A stretch of DNA of 18,567 nt from Endomicrobium sp. (GCA_031277075.1 JAISLV010000045.1:1-18567); one strand, 5' to 3'; positions 1-7,772 are shown, counted from the first letter of the stretch. Notes: a model not told the origin generated them from the sequence alone. Numbers and translations are program-made.

Positions 1-1
1 C

Positions 2-1276
2 GTTGACGTAATTCTTAAAACTTACGAGACGCTTAGCGACGAGCAGATAATAAGCGTTGTAGGGGAAAAATTTAAAGACGCAGACCCCCAAATTTTGAGA
101 CCGATAGCTTCTATTATGCTTGCAAACAGAGCTTTGCATAATTTAACCCTGAAATTCCCAAAGCTTGCAGGAATGGGGACTACCGTTGTAGTCGCAAGAT
201 ACGAACGGGAAACTTCGCTTCTGCACATATATCACAGCGGAGACAGCAGACTCTATAGAATAAGAAGCGGCATTATAGAACTTTTGACGAAAGACCACAG
301 CAAAGTGAACGAACTTATTGACGAAGGGAAAATGCGCGAGGAAGACGTAAAATCTGCCGAAATGCAAAGTATGATAACAAGGGCTTTAGGCACGGGCGCT
401 TTTGTGAAAGTTGACTATAAAGCCGCGCCCGTGAGAAGCGGCGACCATTACGTAATGTGCAGCGACGGTTTAAACGGGGAAATAGAAGACGCTATAATAA
501 AAGGAATAGTAGACATACACAGGGGGAATATACAATCAATATCTAACGAGTTAATCTTGGCGGCAAATAATGCCGGCGGAAGGGACAATACTACCGTTTT
601 AACTCTCAAAGCCGAAGACGACAGTTATCCTTATAATACGCCTGACAATTATACTAATAGACCCGTCACTATAAGCGATGAAAATTCCGCTCAAGGGTTG
701 GCTGAAGATAAACTTCTTTCAAAATTTGCGCAGCTTTTTACCGTTCCTATTCCCAAATCCGCAAAAGACGTGGCGTTGCTTTCAAACCCTCTTTTTATAG
801 CTATTATCATAGTTTTTATATGTTTAGGCTCTTTTTTGTTTGTATCTAATTTTACTAAAGATAAAGGGAAAGATTTTCAAGAGCTTGTGGGAAACGTTTC
901 GGGTATAAAACTTGACATAAGGACTACCGTCGACGACCGAACAAATCTTATAATGTCGGCAAAAGATAAAGTCAGCCGTCTTGAACTTTTAAAAGAAACT
1001 TTTAAAAACACTGAAGAATACACCGTTCCTTTGTCCGACGTTAAAGTTTTGATAAAAGAAAAAGAAGGGGCTAGTAAATTTGTGGGCGTATCTTCAACCG
1101 TTCCGCTTGAAATAAGGCTTCCCAGAGGCGAATACCGCATGTATTTAGATTATCCGAATTATAAGATTTTAGACAACAATTATTATCTGGTAAATTCGGT
1201 GAATATATCTTTTGAGTTTTCGGGGGATTTAACGCCCGAAACCGTAATAATGTTCCCAGAAAAGGCAGGACAATAA
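2..1276 (+). CDS. PP2C-type Ser/Thr protein phosphatase with C-terminal membrane anchor (5' partial)
   Basis: The frame is open from the first bases of the window, so the N-terminus is missing; the TTG at 95 is internal, not a start. The visible protein carries the PP2C (PPM) motifs in order: GMGTTVVVAR, HSGDSRLYRI, the RALGTG stretch, the metal-binding CSDGLNGEIED and GGRDNTTVL near the domain end. PP2C enzymes remove phosphate from Ser/Thr using two metal ions bound by Asp residues; the first metal-site Asp (usual DGMGG) lies upstream of the window. A linker is followed by one hydrophobic helix (about nt 788-850, NPLFIAIIIVFICLGSFLFV) and about 140 residues that should lie outside the membrane; the tail LPRGEYRMYLDYPNYK resembles a PEGA-type domain. 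This suggests a cytoplasmic phosphatase tied to an envelope-sensing domain. A receiver-domain gene follows after 7 nt, so both are probably one operon. The partner kinase is not visible. Confidence 0.85.
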   Translation, partial: VDVILKTYETLSDEQIISVVGEKFKDADPQILRPIASIMLANRALHNLTLKFPKLAGMGTTVVVARYERETSLLHIYHSGDSRLYRIRSGIIELLTKDHSKVNELIDEGKMREEDVKSAEMQSMITRALGTGAFVKVDYKAAPVRSGDHYVMCSDGLNGEIEDAIIKGIVDIHRGNIQSISNELILAANNAGGRDNTTVLTLKAEDDSYPYNTPDNYTNRPVTISDENSAQGLAEDKLLSKFAQLFTVPIPKSAKDVALLSNPLFIAIIIVFICLGSFLFVSNFTKDKGKDFQELVGNVSGIKLDIRTTVDDRTNLIMSAKDKVSRLELLKETFKNTEEYTVPLSDVKVLIKEKEGASKFVGVSSTVPLEIRLPRGEYRMYLDYPNYKILDNNYYLVNSVNISFEFSGDLTPETVIMFPEKAGQ

Positions 1277-1283
1277 CGGCGTT

Positions 1284-1646
1284 ATGAATAAGAAAATTTT
1301 AATTATTGACGATGAAACCGGTTTTTTAGAAACTACGGCGGCAATTTTTGAGGCTAACGGTTATGAAACCGTAAAAGCTATCACCGCCGAAGCGGGTTTA
1401 GAGGCTTTGGCTTCAGAACGCCCGAGCGTAGTTTTGCTTGACGTAAATTTGCCCGATAAAAACGGGTTTGAGGTTTTGCGGGTTATAAAAGCAAGCAAAG
1501 ATTTTAAAAGTATTCCCGTAATCCTTATAACAGGCGATACCGCCGTGCATGTCGACAGAGCGTTTTCAGAAGGCGCAGACGATTGTATCTTTAAACCCGT
1601 AGATATGGATAAACTTTTTGCAGACATTGACAAAATTGCGAGGTAG
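1284..1646 (+). CDS. Single-domain response regulator (CheY-like receiver)
   Basis: This 120-residue protein is one complete receiver domain with no output domain. The acidic pair D9-D10, the phospho-acceptor D53 in VVLLDVNLP, T83 in ILITGD and K104 in FKPVD are all in place, so it should be phosphorylated by a histidine kinase or a small phosphodonor and act through protein contacts, like CheY or a SpoIIAA/phosphatase-linked receiver. It starts 7 nt after the PP2C gene; an AGGCAGGA stretch at 1263-1270 is a rather distant ribosome site, so translation may be coupled. The pairing with a PP2C phosphatase suggests a mixed two-component and Ser/Thr phosphorylation route, but the target cannot be read from here. 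Confidence 0.9.
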   Translation: MNKKILIIDDETGFLETTAAIFEANGYETVKAITAEAGLEALASERPSVVLLDVNLPDKNGFEVLRVIKASKDFKSIPVILITGDTAVHVDRAFSEGADDCIFKPVDMDKLFADIDKIAR

Positions 1647-1655
1647 GCGGCGGAA

Positions 1656-1880
1656 AAGACGCAGCTAGGAAGTTAAGCGGCTAGGCAGCTAGGAAACGAC
1701 AGTGAAAGACGCGCTAAGAAGTTAGGCAGCTAAGCGGCTAGGCAACGACAAAAACGGATGCATAGATGTATGGCAACGACAAGAAAGACGCAGCTAGACA
1801 ACGATGAGAAAGACGCATAGACGACAGCAAAGGCGTGTGAAAATATGCAGTTGGGAAGTTAGGCGGTTAGGAAATGGCAT
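1656..1880. repeat. Degenerate repeat array, family A (GCAGCTAGG / GGCAACGACA units)
   Basis: Units of about 20-50 bases follow one another, each tending to begin with AAAGACGC and run through GCAGCTAGGAAGTTAGGCGG to GGCAACGACA. Examples begin near 1656, 1705, 1752, 1784 and 1808, with a further variant around 1828-1875. Unit length and sequence vary too much for a CRISPR or a simple satellite. Related pieces recur in other spacers of this window: 7491-7531, 7683-7759 (inverted), 8917-8936 and 16308-16338. No reading frame is kept across it. Confidence 0.7.
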
Positions 1881-1905
1881 GATGACAAAACGACGCAAGG
1901 GCGTC

Positions 1906-1936
1906 ACCCTGAACTTGTTTCAGGGTCTGTTTTTTT
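1906..1936 (+). terminator. Palindromic repeat (family C) with T-run, probable terminator
   Basis: ACCCTGAA (1906-1913) pairs with TTCAGGGT (1919-1926) around a 5-base loop, followed three bases later by seven T. This fits a rho-independent terminator for the PP2C/receiver operon. The same palindrome recurs at 16348-16368 and, with paired changes, at 16434-16454, so it is a dispersed repeat that here may serve as a terminator. Confidence 0.55.
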
Positions 1937-2063
1937 CTGTGTGATTTTGTCGTTAATTCCCCTTGTTGCGCGTTGTTGCCCATCATTTAAAATTACGCAA
2001 AGAGTCTTTCAAGGTTTCTTTGGAAGCTGGCGTGTCTTTTAAATCTGCTTGTAGTTTGATAAA

Positions 2064-4274
2064 ATGAGAAATCAAATGAAAAAAATTATAGCGTTTTGTT
2101 ATATTTTTGGCGTGTCTTTTACGGGCGTTTCTTTTGCGGATAATGTGTCAGCGCCGTTTTTGTTTGCGCTTAATTACGACGCAAACTCAGAAAGTATGGG
2201 GCAGACAATAGCTTCTTTTTCGCAAAATACGCTTGCCTTTTTAAACTTTCCCGCCGCAAATTATTCTGTTTTGGCAAAAAGAACCGACGCAGCAGGCATT
2301 GCGGCTTACGACGGACTTTACGGTTCGGCGGCTTCTTTAGTTTATCCTACCAAATACGGAAATATTTCCGCAGGCGCCGTTTATAATGAGCTTGAATTTG
2401 CAAATGCGGCTACGCCGGGCGGGGCGGATTTAAGCTATATCGCCGTCGCCGCTTTAAATTACGTCTATCCTTTGATTTCTGAAATGCCCGTATATAAGGA
2501 AAAAGGCGCTTTAGGTCTTACTGTAAAAGCCAGCCGTTTAGCTTCAAAAAACGACGGGGAATCAACTTTTTTAAGCGCGGATTTCGGCGGACATTATAAT
2601 ATTCGTAAAAATTTATGGGTTTTTGCCGCTTTAAAAAATATGGGCGGAGCGGCGCAAATAGGGGACGAGCCTTCTTTTGCGACGCCCGCCGCTTTTAATT
2701 TTGCTTTAAGATACGATTTTTCGTTTTCCGTAAAAACGGCTATTACCGCAGACGCCGTAAAATTTTTTAACGAGGATTACGGTTCTTTCGGCGGCGGTAT
2801 AGGAGCGGAATTTTCGCCCGTGTATCCCGCCACTTTTAAATTGGGCTGGAGAAAATACGGCGATAAGTTAAACGAAGGTCCTACTTTCGGCATATTTTTG
2901 GATTTTGGAAACTTTTCTTTCGGATATTCTTTCGCCTCTATGGCGGGAAATTTTTATCCTAAACATACTCTAAATTTAGGTTTTATGTTTGGCAATATCA
3001 AAAACCAAAGCAAAGCGTTTGATTATTGGCTTGGCTATAATTTTAATTTGGCAAAGCAGGCGTTTGATAAAAAAGATTATATAAGCGCAAGACAACAGCT
3101 TGAAGAGATTTTGGCTATTTATCCTAATCACGCGCCTTCAAAAGAATATCTCTCAAAAATTGTCTACGATTTAGATATGAACGACAGAGTTTTTGAAGGG
3201 CAGATAAACAGGTGGCTGCGGCGCGCGGATTTGGAGTTTTTTAGAAATAATCTGATAGCGGCTAGAAGTTATTATCAAAAAATACTAGGCATAGACCCCG
3301 AAAACGAAGAAGCTCAAGCGGGACTTGCAAAAATAGAAGCTAAAACGAGCGAAATTGAAGCGCGCGACAATTTAAGAAGAAACGAAAAAACAATAGTTTC
3401 CTTGTGGAACGAAGCTATGCTTTTGTATGAGAAAGGGGATTTTTCTTACGCTAAAGACAAATTGCAAGATATCATTCGCCTTGACCCCAACAACGAGGGC
3501 GCGCAAAAATATTTGGATGCTATCAATTCGCGTTTAAGCAAAGTTACGTCCGCTCAAGCCGAAGGTTTTTTTAATCAGGGCATGGAATATTACAATATCG
3601 CCGATTATGAATCTGCGGCAAGATATTTTAACGCCGCGTTTGCTCAAGACCCGCAAAGAACGGACGCAAAAGAATACTATGAACTTTCAAAGAAGCAGGC
3701 GGGTTCTTCTTCTAGTAAAGCTCAAGGCGCAAAAACTTCCGCAGGAAGCGGTTCTGTTTCAAGCGCGTCTTCTTCAGGCGGCTCCGCTTGGTCTTCAACG
3801 CAAAAAAATCAAAAAGAAATAGAGGCGGAATATAACGAAGCGCTTAAACTTTTTAATCAGGCAAAATACGATGAAGCTCTGAAGGCTTTTGTAAGTTTAA
3901 ACGAAAAAATTGTAAAAAATAATTATAACGTTTTCAAAGATCCTATAAGAGAATATTCTCAGAAAGCGCGAGAGGCGATTTCTGCCAGATACTATAAAGA
4001 CGCCGCGTCTTTAATACAAAACGAGAGCTACGAAGAAGCCTACGAAAAACTTAATAGAGCGCTTGAATACAACGCGCAAAATTCGGACGCCAAAATTGCA
4101 AAAGAAAAAACTTCAGACGCGCTTGCCCAAAAATATTTTGACGAAGGAATGAAATATTACGCTTCAGGCGACAAAACTTCGGCTATAATGTCGCTTGAAA
4201 AATCGCTTCAATACAATCCAAAAAAAGCCGACGCCGCGAAAGTTTTGGAAAGAATAAAAATACTGGGGAACTAA
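2064..4274 (+). CDS. Secreted PorV/UPF0164-like beta-barrel protein with C-terminal TPR repeats
   Basis: The 736-residue product starts with a clear signal peptide (KKIIAFCYIFGVSFTGVSFA, cut before DNVSAP); the ATG at 2076 is an equally good start because the N-terminal basic stretch is kept. Residues about 25-320 alternate short aromatic/glycine-rich strands (for example GNISAGAVYNE, FSFGYSFASM), as in PorV/UPF0164-type outer-membrane barrels. From about residue 321 there are TPR-like helical hairpins: four before and three after a Ser/Gly/Ala-rich linker (about residues 547-580), with the usual spacing and closing phrases such as ILAIYPNHA, IRLDPNNEGA and SLQYNPKKADA. The barrel would sit in the outer membrane and the TPRs in the periplasm as a protein-docking scaffold. 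It abuts galT (stop and start adjacent) and probably heads that operon. The exact function is unknown. Confidence 0.8.
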   Translation: MRNQMKKIIAFCYIFGVSFTGVSFADNVSAPFLFALNYDANSESMGQTIASFSQNTLAFLNFPAANYSVLAKRTDAAGIAAYDGLYGSAASLVYPTKYGNISAGAVYNELEFANAATPGGADLSYIAVAALNYVYPLISEMPVYKEKGALGLTVKASRLASKNDGESTFLSADFGGHYNIRKNLWVFAALKNMGGAAQIGDEPSFATPAAFNFALRYDFSFSVKTAITADAVKFFNEDYGSFGGGIGAEFSPVYPATFKLGWRKYGDKLNEGPTFGIFLDFGNFSFGYSFASMAGNFYPKHTLNLGFMFGNIKNQSKAFDYWLGYNFNLAKQAFDKKDYISARQQLEEILAIYPNHAPSKEYLSKIVYDLDMNDRVFEGQINRWLRRADLEFFRNNLIAARSYYQKILGIDPENEEAQAGLAKIEAKTSEIEARDNLRRNEKTIVSLWNEAMLLYEKGDFSYAKDKLQDIIRLDPNNEGAQKYLDAINSRLSKVTSAQAEGFFNQGMEYYNIADYESAARYFNAAFAQDPQRTDAKEYYELSKKQAGSSSSKAQGAKTSAGSGSVSSASSSGGSAWSSTQKNQKEIEAEYNEALKLFNQAKYDEALKAFVSLNEKIVKNNYNVFKDPIREYSQKAREAISARYYKDAASLIQNESYEEAYEKLNRALEYNAQNSDAKIAKEKTSDALAQKYFDEGMKYYASGDKTSAIMSLEKSLQYNPKKADAAKVLERIKILGN

Positions 4275-5261
4275 ATGTCTGAGTTCAGAAGAGACCCCGT
4301 CATCGGGCGTTGGGTTATAATTGACGCTGCAAGGACTTTTGAAAAAATAAATCCGTCTTCGTCTTATCCTAAAGACGCTTCAAACTGTCCTTTTTGTCCG
4401 GGAAACGAGCGTTTGACGCGCCCTGCAATTCTCTCTTATTACGGCTCCGGCGCAAATTCTAAAGACTGGACTTTAAGAGTAATACCAAACAATAAGCCCG
4501 TTTTACAGGTAGAGGGCAGCCTTAAACGGCGCGCCGACGGAATGTATGATAAAATGGACGGCGTTGGGGCGCACGAAATAATTATAGAAACTCCGCGCCA
4601 TTTCGTAAAACCTACGGCTATGGACGCCAATTATCACGAGCAGGTTTTTAAAGCGTCTATTGAAAGAATAAAAGATTTGCGAAACGACGCTAGAATTGAA
4701 TATATTTTAACTTTCAAAAATTACGGAATAGCCGCAAACGCCGTTTTTGAACATCCGTATTCGCAGCTTATAGCAATGCCTATAATTCCAAAAAGGGTTA
4801 GGGAAGAAATTGACGGCGGAAAGAAATATTTTGCCTATAAAGAAAGATGCGTCTACTGCGATATTGTGGAAAACGAAATTGCGCGGGAGGAAAGGCTTGT
4901 ATGCGAAAACGAGATGTTCGTCGCGCTTTGTCCTTACGCTTCGCGGTATCCTTTTGAAACGTGGATACTCCCCAAGAACCATTCTTCCGATTTTGACGGC
5001 ATTTCTCAAAAAGAACTTTCGTATTGCTCGCAGATAACTTCGCTGGTTTATTCAAAAATAAATAAAGTTTTAGACGACAGCGCTTTCAGCGTTTTAACGC
5101 ATACCGCGCCTTTGAAAGAAAAAAATCTTACGTATTACCATTGGCATATAGAAGTTATACCAAAACTTACAAGCGCTTCGGGTTTTGAATGGGGAACGGG
5201 CTTATACGTCAATCCCGTTCTCCCCGAAGACGCGGCGAAATATTTGAGGGAATGCGAATGA
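4275..5261 (+). CDS. galT: Galactose-1-phosphate uridylyltransferase family protein with HPY in place of HPH
   Basis: The 328-residue protein matches the GalT family of the HIT superfamily, which moves UMP (or AMP in ADP-glucose phosphorylase relatives) between a sugar-1-phosphate and a nucleotide sugar. It begins with MSEFRRDPVIGRWVIID and has the zinc-site CPFC (C38, C41), GAHEIIIETP (H100), and a C-terminal HWHIEVIPK (H289, H291) after HTAP. The active-site motif, normally HPH(G/S)Q with the second His as nucleophile, reads H160-P161-Y162-S-Q, with TAT at 4758-4760. The zinc-ligand His (H160) is kept. A second CxxC (C192, C195) is present. The start directly follows the upstream stop, with GGGGA at 4265-4269 as ribosome site. 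The last bases overlap glgA. The fold assignment is firm; activity and substrate are open because of Y162. Confidence 0.85.
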   Translation: MSEFRRDPVIGRWVIIDAARTFEKINPSSSYPKDASNCPFCPGNERLTRPAILSYYGSGANSKDWTLRVIPNNKPVLQVEGSLKRRADGMYDKMDGVGAHEIIIETPRHFVKPTAMDANYHEQVFKASIERIKDLRNDARIEYILTFKNYGIAANAVFEHPYSQLIAMPIIPKRVREEIDGGKKYFAYKERCVYCDIVENEIAREERLVCENEMFVALCPYASRYPFETWILPKNHSSDFDGISQKELSYCSQITSLVYSKINKVLDDSAFSVLTHTAPLKEKNLTYYHWHIEVIPKLTSASGFEWGTGLYVNPVLPEDAAKYLRECE

Positions 5262-6730
5262 ACATTTTGATGGCGGCTTCAGAGTGCGTGCCTTTCGTAA
5301 AAGTCGGCGGTTTAGCCGACGTCGTAGGCGCTTTGCCTAAATATTTGGCGAAAATCGGGCATGACGTTCGGATAATTTTGCCCAAATACAGAAAAATAGA
5401 CGGTAAAAAATACGATTTGCGGGCTTTGCCTTATAGGCTGCAGGTAAAAGTCGGTTCTGATATTGAGAGATTTAGAATAAAATACTGCGTTACAGAAGAC
5501 AATGTGACGGTCTACTTTATTGAAAATATGCGTTTTTTTGACCGCCCCGACGTCTATGGCGCAGACGGCTCTGATTACGGCGACAACAGAGAAAGATATA
5601 TTTTTTTCTGCCGCGCGGTTTTAGAATCGCTGAAAGCCTTGATGTTTCGCCCCGATATTATTCACTGCCACGATTGGCAGACGGGTTTGATTCCCGCCTA
5701 TTTAAAGACAAATTTGCGCAACGACGGATTTTTCTGGAACACGTCGTCGGTCTACACCATACACAATATAGCTTATCAGGGCGGTTTTGACGCAGATACT
5801 GTAGTTGAAGCGGGTTTTTCTTGGGAAGATTTTACCGTTGACAAACTTGAGTTTTACAACACTTTAAATTTTATGAAATGCGCTATAGCTTTATCAGACG
5901 CCGTTTCAACCGTAAGCCCTACATATGCGCTTGAAATAAAAGAATTTAACGGGCGCGGAATGGAAATAGTTTTAAATTCCCGCAAAGAAGATATTTACGG
6001 AATACTAAACGGCATAGACTACGATTATTGGAATCCAAAAACCGACCCTTTTATTTCCAAAAATTATTCTCCTAGCGACCTTGCAGGCAAAAAAATATGC
6101 AAGGCTGAACTTCAAAAACTTTGCGGTTTTGAAGCGAGGGAAGACGCTTATTTGTTCGGCTGCGTTTCTAGGCTTGACAATCAAAAAGGGTTTGACATTA
6201 TTATAGACGCGCTTTATTCTCTGTCGCGGCAAAATATGCAGTTTGTAATTTTAGGTTCGGGCGACCCCTATATAAAACGGCTTTTGCAGGAAGCCGCTTA
6301 TAAACTTAAAGGCAAAGCCGCCGTTTTTTTTGATTATAACGAGCCTCTTGCCCATAAAATTTACGCGGGTTCTGACGCCTATATGATGCCTTCGCGTTTT
6401 GAGCCTTGCGGGTTAAGCCAGATGATAGCGCTTAAATACGGCTCAATACCTATAGTTAACCGCGCGGGCGGGCTTTCGGATACGGTTGAATATTACAATC
6501 ACTACTCAAAAAAAGGAAACGGTTTTGTTTTTAATATCACTTACGGCGAAAATTTTGTTCAAACGATTTTAAAATCGGAAAAAATATTTCGGGACAAGGC
6601 AAACTGGAATATTCTTATGCAAAATTCTTTCGCCTGCGATTTTTCTTGGAACAAATCCGTTGAAAGCTATGTCAAAATGTATTCTGACGTTATAGAAAAA
6701 AAGCGGCGGGAACTCCTTTTTGCAAGGTAA
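5258..6730 (+). CDS. glgA: Glycogen (starch) synthase, GT5 family
   Basis: GlgA extends alpha-1,4-glucan chains from ADP-glucose (or UDP-glucose) in the cytoplasm. The 490-residue protein is close to the usual bacterial length of about 480. It has the N-terminal substrate loop K15-VGGLADVVGALP, HCHDWQTGLIPAYL, YTIHNIAYQG, STVSPTYA, GILNGIDYDYWNP, the phosphate-binding SRLDNQKG (R305, K310) and the catalytic C-terminal PSRFEPCGLSQM (E382) with GGLSDTV. I chose ATG 5258 because it gives the canonical MNILMAASECVPF N-terminus, overlaps the galT stop as ATGA, and has GAGGG (5246-5250) at seven bases; a frame that stays open upstream to 5189 lies inside galT. The overlap implies translational coupling, tying this enzyme to the GalT-like protein in sugar-nucleotide or glycogen metabolism. 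Confidence 0.95.
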   Translation: MNILMAASECVPFVKVGGLADVVGALPKYLAKIGHDVRIILPKYRKIDGKKYDLRALPYRLQVKVGSDIERFRIKYCVTEDNVTVYFIENMRFFDRPDVYGADGSDYGDNRERYIFFCRAVLESLKALMFRPDIIHCHDWQTGLIPAYLKTNLRNDGFFWNTSSVYTIHNIAYQGGFDADTVVEAGFSWEDFTVDKLEFYNTLNFMKCAIALSDAVSTVSPTYALEIKEFNGRGMEIVLNSRKEDIYGILNGIDYDYWNPKTDPFISKNYSPSDLAGKKICKAELQKLCGFEAREDAYLFGCVSRLDNQKGFDIIIDALYSLSRQNMQFVILGSGDPYIKRLLQEAAYKLKGKAAVFFDYNEPLAHKIYAGSDAYMMPSRFEPCGLSQMIALKYGSIPIVNRAGGLSDTVEYYNHYSKKGNGFVFNITYGENFVQTILKSEKIFRDKANWNILMQNSFACDFSWNKSVESYVKMYSDVIEKKRRELLFAR

Positions 6731-6734
6731 TGCT

Positions 6735-7493
6735 ATGAGCGTATATTTTAATGCCGCTTCCCGAATTTTGAAATTGTTTGCCGCCGCGTTTTTGTGCGCT
6801 TCTTTTATTTTTGCGGCAAACAGGTATTATGAAGTTAAAGTTTTTGCGGAAACCCTTTTTTCGCAAATTCAAATAACCGTTTTTTTCGACAAGCAAAACG
6901 GAGACTGCGGCAAAACCGTAGGCGATATAGAATCTTTAGGGCTTTTAAATCTCGCAGAATACGTTCCTTCAGAACAAGCCTATTCCAAAGCTGTTGAAAA
7001 AAATCCATTTTTAAAAGAAGTGTCGGTTCCGCAAGACGCCAATTATTTTGCGTCTTACGCGGTTTTTTCGCCTGCGGAAATTCCTACGGACGAATACCTT
7101 TCGCTTACGAGAGCCGCCGTTTTGCAGATAGACGGAATTGACGAAATAATTTTTAATCTTTCTCTTTGCGGCGAATACGTAAAAGCCGCAAATACTTTGT
7201 CGTTTTATAAAACCGCCGCTTTGCTTTTTGCTATAATAATGTTTACGTTCTTTATAACGCAGTGTTTTTTGCGCGTATTAAACAGAGGCGAACATTCTAA
7301 AAAAATCGCCGCAAAACGTTTAGCTTTAGAGACGGCGGCTTATCTAATATCTGCGTCTTTAGGATTTGTAGTTCTTTGGGGTATATGCCAATTTGCGCAA
7401 TACCCTTTGCTAATAGACGAAACCGCCGCGTTTATTATAATCCCTTTAGCCGCGTCTTTTGGAATAATATTTAAAGGCGGCAAGGAAAGCTAA
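6735..7493 (+). CDS. Four-TM protein, probable divergent FtsX
   Basis: The 252-residue protein has one N-terminal membrane helix (about 11-28), an outside domain of about 130 residues, then three more helices (about 158-179, 199-221, 229-247). This is the FtsX layout. Local features also fit: ITVFFDKQ just after TM1 (FtsX proteins have a beta strand ending in VFL/VFF), an EYVPSEQAYSKAVEKNP stretch like the V-S-x-E-E-A segment of FtsX extracellular domains, and a basic loop RGEHSKKIAAKRLALE between TM2 and TM3. The next two genes, EnvC-like and S41 protease, are the usual downstream neighbours of ftsEX, which supports the call. FtsX passes ATP-driven changes from FtsE to a periplasmic hydrolase activator. 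It is shorter than typical FtsX (about 290-350) and no FtsE lies beside it. ATG 6735 has AAGGT at six bases; a TTG at 6720 in the same frame is less likely. Sequence similarity is weak. Confidence 0.6.
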   Translation: MSVYFNAASRILKLFAAAFLCASFIFAANRYYEVKVFAETLFSQIQITVFFDKQNGDCGKTVGDIESLGLLNLAEYVPSEQAYSKAVEKNPFLKEVSVPQDANYFASYAVFSPAEIPTDEYLSLTRAAVLQIDGIDEIIFNLSLCGEYVKAANTLSFYKTAALLFAIIMFTFFITQCFLRVLNRGEHSKKIAAKRLALETAAYLISASLGFVVLWGICQFAQYPLLIDETAAFIIIPLAASFGIIFKGGKES

Positions 7494-7531
7494 ACGACAG
7501 CAAAAAACGCAGCTAAGCGGCTAAGCAAAGA
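7491..7531 (+). repeat. Family A repeat, left arm of an inverted pair
   Basis: TAAACGACAGCAAAAAACGC followed by AGCTAAGCGGCTAAGCAAAG is the near reverse complement of 7726-7759, apart from about 8 extra bases and a few changes. Its first three bases are the stop codon of the FtsX-like gene. Confidence 0.6.
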
Positions 7532-7565
7532 CTTTTCTTATCACCGTTGCAAGTATTTGCGTTGA

Positions 7566-7640
7566 TTCCCCTTTATTTATAAAGGGGCGGCAGGCGCAGC
7601 CTGACGGGGTATTTCCCCTTAAAAATACGAGTTTTCAGTA
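7566..7640. repeat. Family B palindromic repeat, copy 1
   Basis: CCCCTTT and AAAGGGG form a 7-bp stem (7568-7574 and 7581-7587), followed by GCGGC, GACGGGG and a TTAAAAATACGAGTTTTCAG tail. The same parts in the same order occur at 10632-10717 with substitutions and indels. It is noncoding and probably a dispersed extragenic repeat. Confidence 0.6.
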
Positions 7641-7682
7641 TGAAATAAAGACGCTTTAAGATAATAAGAAATTTTACGCCTT

Positions 7683-7759
7683 TGTTGTCGTTTAGCCGTT
7701 GCCATGCATCTATGCGTCTGTTTTTGCCTTTGCGTAGTTGCGTTTTTCGCTGTCGTTTA
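7683..7759 (-). repeat. Family A repeat in inverted orientation, right arm
   Basis: On the minus strand this reads TAAACGACAGCGAAAAACGC, then ACTACGCAAAGGC, then GACGCATAGATGCATGGCAA and CGGCTAAACGACAA. These match units of the array at 1656-1880 (compare GCATAGATGTATGGCAACGA at 1760) and the arm at 7491-7531. The match on the opposite strand defines an element of about 270 bp with imperfect inverted ends. Confidence 0.6.
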
Positions 7760-7772
7760 CGTTTTTTTTAAA

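Larger units (their letters stand above)
1647..2063. other. Gene-free spacer rich in degenerate repeats
   Basis: These 417 bases contain no plausible gene. The first two thirds are built from degenerate units such as AAGACGCAGCTAGGAAG and GCGGCTAGGCAACGAC; the rest holds a palindrome with a T-run (1906-1936) and then about 110 bases of ordinary A/T-rich DNA before the next gene. I could not find a well-spaced -35/-10 pair for the downstream gene, although a promoter is expected between 1940 and 2063. Confidence 0.7.

Noticed and set aside
1656..1880. CRISPR array
   Set aside because: Repeats are neither identical nor evenly spaced, there are no unique spacers of constant length, and no cas gene is nearby.
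2029..2125. TGGCGTGTCTTTTA repeated at about 2032 and 2111
   Set aside because: Short, once in the spacer and once in the signal peptide coding region; more likely chance in T-rich DNA than a regulatory duplication.
3607..3822. 71-codon open frame in another frame of the TPR gene
   Set aside because: Shadow of the Ser-rich linker region; Arg/Lys/Leu-rich translation with no ribosome site.
5189..5257. Upstream extension of glgA
   Set aside because: The extra 23 residues overlap galT in another frame and lack family similarity; ATG 5258 has GAGGG at the right distance and gives the canonical N-terminus.
7704..7772. Upstream extension of the EnvC-like protein
   Set aside because: The extra 23 residues come from family A repeat DNA, add a second hydrophobic Cys-rich stretch before the signal peptide, and have no ribosome site.
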